From Siderastrea siderea (lineage: Eukaryota > Cnidaria > Anthozoa > Scleractinia > Rhizangiidae), in assembly GCA_964030785.1 (NCBI GenBank), contig OZ034968.1, forward strand, positions 64,082,899-64,146,898: a stretch of DNA of 64,000 bases, read 5' to 3'. The first letter of the stretch is position 1, and every line of letters begins with the position of its first letter. Positions 25,501-31,500 of this stretch are shown in pieces. The position numbers and the translations under genes were made by a program. The notes beneath the pieces are model-generated. The model was not told the origin of the DNA, did not search any database, and saw nothing but the letters and a program-made list of their open reading frames with translations.

Positions 25501-28500
25501 ACGACCACTTTCCTTGAATTCGATCTTCTAGGAATGAAGGGTCTCTGAAAACAAACGGTGGCTTTTTTGTGGAACAAGCGACTTGTATCACCCATAAGGT
25601 TGAACAAACCTGAAGAAACACCAGATACTACATATAAGCCTCGCTCAAATTTTAAGAAAAGTGTAGTTCTGCAAAAACCGTGTACGATCAACCTGGCTCA
25701 ACGTTGGATCAGAAAGATCGTGATCAGTCAAAATTAATAAAAATATAAATGATTGTCAAAATGACTACTGCAGGGACTGATCAAACAACGTGAAAAGACG
25801 TGTGTTACAATATTTCGACTGGCCAATACCAGTCTTCATCAGGTTTATTATGGCAAATCACGAATTTACAGAAATATATATGTAGCAGAACAATGAGCGG
25901 AAGTTACATATATGACGTGGTATGGTGTGGCTTACACCAGTGTAAGTACTTGAGGTACTTGAAGTACTTACACTGCCCGAAAATTCCGGGGTTTTTTGGA
26001 ATAATTCTTAAATTTGATGTCAGCGTTGTTATTACCGGTATACAGCAACCTATGCATGCCTTACGTGGTTTCATATCACCCGTTTTGTATTGGCCCCTTT
26101 TGCTGTGATTTAGTACAATTTTGAAATTCTGCATGGAGGTGAGAACGGAACGCATGCGATGTGAAAAAAACGAACTGTCAAGTTTCCGTTGGGGATCTCC
26201 AAACGCAGCTTTTTTGTGTCTACAAAAAGCACTTTTCTCCCATCTCATCAAAATCGTTATCAAATTGCCGTGATATTAACCAAAAATCGCTCGTAGCTTA
26301 TACAGAGGAGTTAAACTCTCACTTAAGGCACACATATAGGGACAAGTGCGGCAAACGTGTTCCTATCTCAAGTCTCGGAAATATGTCTCTTTGTGTGAAC
26401 TACCATTCCTCAGTAATTATCTCAGAAACCAAACCAGAGTACTGAGCAACAAGACAAAATGTACAGCTTGTCGAAGCTCGGCGTGTGCAATTTGCGTCAA
26501 ATGAAAAAAAGACAGACTGACCCAAAAGTGCCCGTAATCGACGATTTTTTTACATTTTGTATTCTTGAAGACTACCAAACAAACGCGATACTATGATCAC
26601 ACTCCACAGTCTGTATAGGTTACACCAGCATTTCCAGGAACGAAGGAAAACAGGAACACGCAGCTTTTCAAGGATGCTTTGGTCAACGGTTTGGTTGCCA
26701 AGACAATAAACATGTGACCAAGTGTCCCGAAGTTTCAGACCACACCCTTTCTTACAACCACCCCCACCCCCACCCCCCCCCCCCCCACAAATAAACCTCC
26801 TCAACCCCTAGAAAACCGCCGCCCCAACAAAATTTCGACTCAGTAATGATAATTAAATTAAACCTGTATCAAACTCAAACACACACACACAAAAACAACA
26901 AAACAAAATACTAGGGAGTCAATCAGTCAGTCAGTCAAACAATCAATTTTACTTAAAAGCAACCAATGAAACAGTCCATCAGTAAGTCAATCAATCCGTC
27001 AATCGCACAGTCAGCCATTCAGTGGAAAAGGGAGTCATTCAATCAGCGCGAACGCTTTAGCGGCCGGGAGCGATGAAAGGTGCCTACAATCGCAGGCTCA
27101 TGATCTCACGTTTGCCTAAGACAGATTAAAAATGCCAGGGGTATCAAGGTCGCTTACGAGCATGTTCTGCTGTATGTCTAGGAATTTTCAACTTTGAGTA
27201 GTAATTGTAATAGTTTAGTTTGTCAGGGCTCCTTTTGATAACAGAGTCAGTTTTGACTCTGACTGGATCACCCTGGCATAAAGAAATAAAGGTGTATGAG
27301 TTGACCTTTAGTACCTATCTGTACCTTTAGAGATTATTTCTTAGAGTTATTCTCGTGAGACGCAACACACCTAAAACTGTATTTTGATTAGGAATTATGT
27401 GGTTTGTAAGACAATCGAATTACTGGTCACTTGTAAGTTAGTGATTTTCGGTTTAAATTTCTGGTGTCATTTCCGCTACGATCAGGAAGGAAATGTGCTG
27501 TTGCGGTCAGCGGTAATACACTTGAAACAAGATGCACGGCGTAGTATTTTTCGGGTGTCATTTCCTGGATTTGTCTTCGTTCTTTTACTTGTCACTGGCG
27601 TTTCCTTGGCCAGAAGATTGTTACAGTGACTTTAGTCACTCTCTTCACGCAACATGATGGGGTTCTTCAGGCTTTTGGCTCCCCAGGGGGGGTATTCCGA
27701 GTTTTAAGTGACGGGGATGATCGAATAGGGGCAAAAATCAAAACCCAAAAAAATCCCTAGGGCTTCCAACAAAACCCAAAAACATCCCTGGGCCAAAAAT
27801 TAACTCCCCTAAAATCCCATGCCGAATTTCCGAGCCTTAAAAATTTCCAGAAAGGATTAAATGATGTAACAAGAGAAAAAACTAGAAATTGAATGTTTTT
27901 GTTTGTTTATAGTTCATCATACCAGTTGATTTTATCTTTTCCTCATCTGGTAGTCATTCTAAAAACACTAGGGATACCCATCTTCTGTTTCAACAATAAC
28001 ATTATGAATGACAACTCTAAACAAGACCACCCGGGCAAGAACAAGTTTGGTCGTACTTTATTCGCAGAACTACGCGGCCAGGAAACGCGGGCATTACCAC
28101 GAATCTTCAGATTGTTTCTAATACCCAAAAAAAATCCCTCCTCAAATCAAGCCACCCAAAAAAATACTTGCCAAATTTTCCTGCCCAAAAAAATCCCGGA
28201 ATCAAAAATTTCAAACCCAAAAAAATCCTTCGATCATCCCCGTCACTTGAAATCCGGAATACCCACCTTGGGTTTGGCTCACGAGGTCGTCGCCTGTAAG
28301 CGAACGAAGGAAGACTATGAAATCGATGAAATCCGTTGCAGAACCGTAAAATTTGCAGCCGGTTAACTTTTGAAAAACGGCCCTAGAAGTAAAGCTGGAC
28401 AACTTTCAAGGTATGATTTTAATTTTAACCCTTTTAATTATAGTGTTTGCCCATTTTTATCTGTGAACGAGACAAAGAAGTCAAAATTTGTACGCTCGTT

Positions 28501-31500
28501 CCCACACTCGGTCTCATTACAGTTGTTGGCGCATGACGGATTTCTCCATAATTGTTGCAACTGTATCTCTCCACATGTTAGAGGTCCACGAAATATCAAT
28601 ATGTAGTTCAAGGACACTATCCTAGTACTCTTTAGAAAAATACCTAAGATTATCAGAGTAAGTCAGAATTTTGTGAAACGTTTATTTTTGTCTTACCACT
28701 TGACCCGCTTCTTGCTGAAACCGTTAACATTGAACAGTTTGAGACTCTCTCGTTTAAACAAGTCTCGATAATTTGAACTTTTTCACCATCTTTCTAAAGT
28801 AACATGACGTATGTATTACTGGTATAAAAGTTAGATTTTTTGGATAAATATACGGTCGGCAGCAGACTTCCCAAAATTGGCTAATTTCGACACGACGAAA
28901 GGGTGAGTTTGAGGGCTCCGGGTACCAACAACATTTGCCTCAAAATCTCGGCTATACTGAAGATTATTATTCAACAAATTGTCACTATGCCCATATATGG
29001 TAAGGAAGCCCTCAATATCTGTCATCCGTACATGACAGATATCCTGCGATATACGTAAATGACCATATTTGGAAGTGCACTGCAGCTTTTCTTTCATTGC
29101 TTGTTTGGCGGCCATTTTGAAAAGCGAGGCAGTTTTAGCAGTGCTCTACGGAAATTTTAACTCCCTGGAAGAAACTTTCCATGATTAAATGCTCTCAAAA
29201 GGTCAACAAGTATCTGCTTCAGCTCGCAAAGATATCCAGAGGTTGACTTGGAATTTTCATAGTGAGAACTCAACCAAGAAAATGCTATTGCGAACGAAGC
29301 AGCACACTTGCTCACGGAAAGTTGTGAAGACTTAAGTTGAAAAGATTTTAATTCACAGGAAGAGGACTTATTCTCGGTAAGGTAGCAATATTTTTTTTTA
29401 CTTTGTCTTGTCATTTCCAAACATGAGTTTATAAATAAGTCTTTTTAAGTGAACGGTAGTAAACTTCGATTTCTTGAAGTTCTGTTTTGATTTTTATTAA
29501 GCTTATGTGTTGCTAGCTTTTAGCATTTTCATCATAGAGCCGTAGTTTTTCTCGTTCTGAAAATGGTAGTCGATGGGAATTTGTTGAATAATAAAACAAT
29601 TATCCTGCTCAATCTTGCGGAATATCCCCTGATTTAGCCAACTCGGCCTACGGCCTCGTCGGCTAAGTATCAGGTGATATTCCGCGCGATTTCGCAGGAT
29701 AATTGTTAATTATCAACAAACGAAATGTATTTTCATTAGTCCTATATCAACCTTGTCTCATACAGAAAGTTTGAAGGAAAACGAAAATCTGATCAAAATT
29801 GAGTGGTCGATTCTTACGCGGACAGCCACTTAAGAAACAATTGTTTCCCTACCTTCCTTACAGCCATACAGCTCCAGCCTCATGGAAGGATGACTAATCC
29901 AAGTTAAGGGTAGAACCCTTACAAAGCGAGCGTAGATTGGTGTTGTAAGGGTGCGAAGAATAATCGTGTTTCTGTCACTATTTCCCACAAAAACCTACGA
30001 TTCAAAATATACTGTTAACACCATTATGTCATTTCTATGGCAATAATGAGCAATTATTTGCACCTACTGCGGTTGTGCATGGAGCTGGTGACACAGAATG
30101 TACGCTACTGCTATTAGAATCAGAACTTCACTATTTAACGATAATTTCGATGTGTAAAATTTTTTATCTTAAAAAATAAAGGCCGTCACAATTAAAAGAG
30201 TAAACGACCCTTTGGGCGACGCTAGCAGAGGAGGGTGAAGGAGTGAAAGAAGTGGAAACGAATATAACAGAATATCTCTCTGTTGGTGCTGTTGTGTTAG
30301 AGCAGGGGCGTAGCACAGATTTTTTTCGGGTGTATACAGGACAGGAATATGCGCTCTTGGTATTTTGGTCGAGTGCCGAAGTCGTGAGCTGCTGGGGCGG
30401 GAGGGTTATATCTATAGCTAGGAGACTGAGGTTTTCTTCTTTGTCACGGTCGCGATAGGTTGAAATCTACATCTTTCTTATAAGTAATTTTTTTTCGGAT
30501 AAAACTGATAAAGGTGCGAAGAATAATCGTAGTTTCCCACAAAAGCCTACGATTTACGACAAACTGCTAATCTCATTTCAATGGCAATAATGAGCAAATA
30601 TTCCCAAACTACAGCGGCCCTGCATGGTGTGGGTGATACAAAAGAACCCCACCGTTTAATGAAAGTTCCGATGTGGAAAAATTTTCCATCTTAAAGGATG
30701 AAGGCCGTTTCAATTAAAAAAATAAATAAATATAATTGAACCATTCCCAAGTAACAGCACCTGATCCAGAGGTTGACAGAAGCCGTCGAGTTTCTGGCTA
30801 TAACAGAGCTTGTATGACGTAACCCATTGACCCTCGTCCTGTCTACCTTGTGTCGCAATTCCAGTTACCTTGGTGATCTTTCTCAAGTTGATCTATAAGC
30901 AACAAGTAATATCTGCCATGAATCTGATTGACCTGCTATTAGTCAACCAATACAAGTGCTCTAATCTCATCAGGGTAATCTCATCAAGTGCTCTAATGTC
31001 ATCTCATGAGGGGGGGACAGGGTTGTTAAACCTTCCGCTTTCCGTACCCATTAATCCCAGTTTCCGCCCTATTTTTCTCCCCCATGGCCTCTTGGCGCTT
31101 TTTCGATTGCGAAATAGTGCGCCACCCTGACAATCCTGCTTGCCACTCTCTCTTCTCCTCGCCATGTCACGGCCAACTTTCCAAAGAATCGCAAACCCTA
31201 ACCCCTGAAACTAATCTTCTCAGAACCTTCCGTGAATTGAACAAGTTGAAGATGAAAATTAAGCTTCCACCACTGACGTGGTTCGCAAGTTTAGTCTTAA
31301 CACTCGTACCTGTATCCACTCCCCTACAATTTTGTTTTTCGCACTCCAAGCGCCTTTGTGATAACCTGACTTCACTGTATTGAGCCTGGCCCGAGGGGCA
31401 GCGTGATAAACATCCCACTGAGAGGAGGCTGTGATGTCTGAATTTGGAATGGATCCATCTGCAAGACCCAGTGGAGAATTGCATTGTCCTTAAAAGGGAG

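Larger units (their letters stand above)
21932..29836. mobile_element. 7.9 kb element with ~2.8 kb inverted arms
   Basis: The left arm (21932-about 24790) reads inverted as the right arm (about 27085-29836). Matched landmarks: TTCTTAAGTGGC with GCCACTTAAGAA at the outer ends; 22040-22160 with 28870-28960; 22200-22430 with 28605-28830; 23255-23335 with 28320-28405; 24275-24600 with 27365-27670 plus 28270-28300; 24640-24775 with 27100-27345. Later insertions interrupt both arms. No transposase was seen in the spacer. The right end stops 16 bp from the exon at 29853. It is either a long-TIR non-autonomous transposon or a segmental inverted duplication. Confidence 0.7.
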
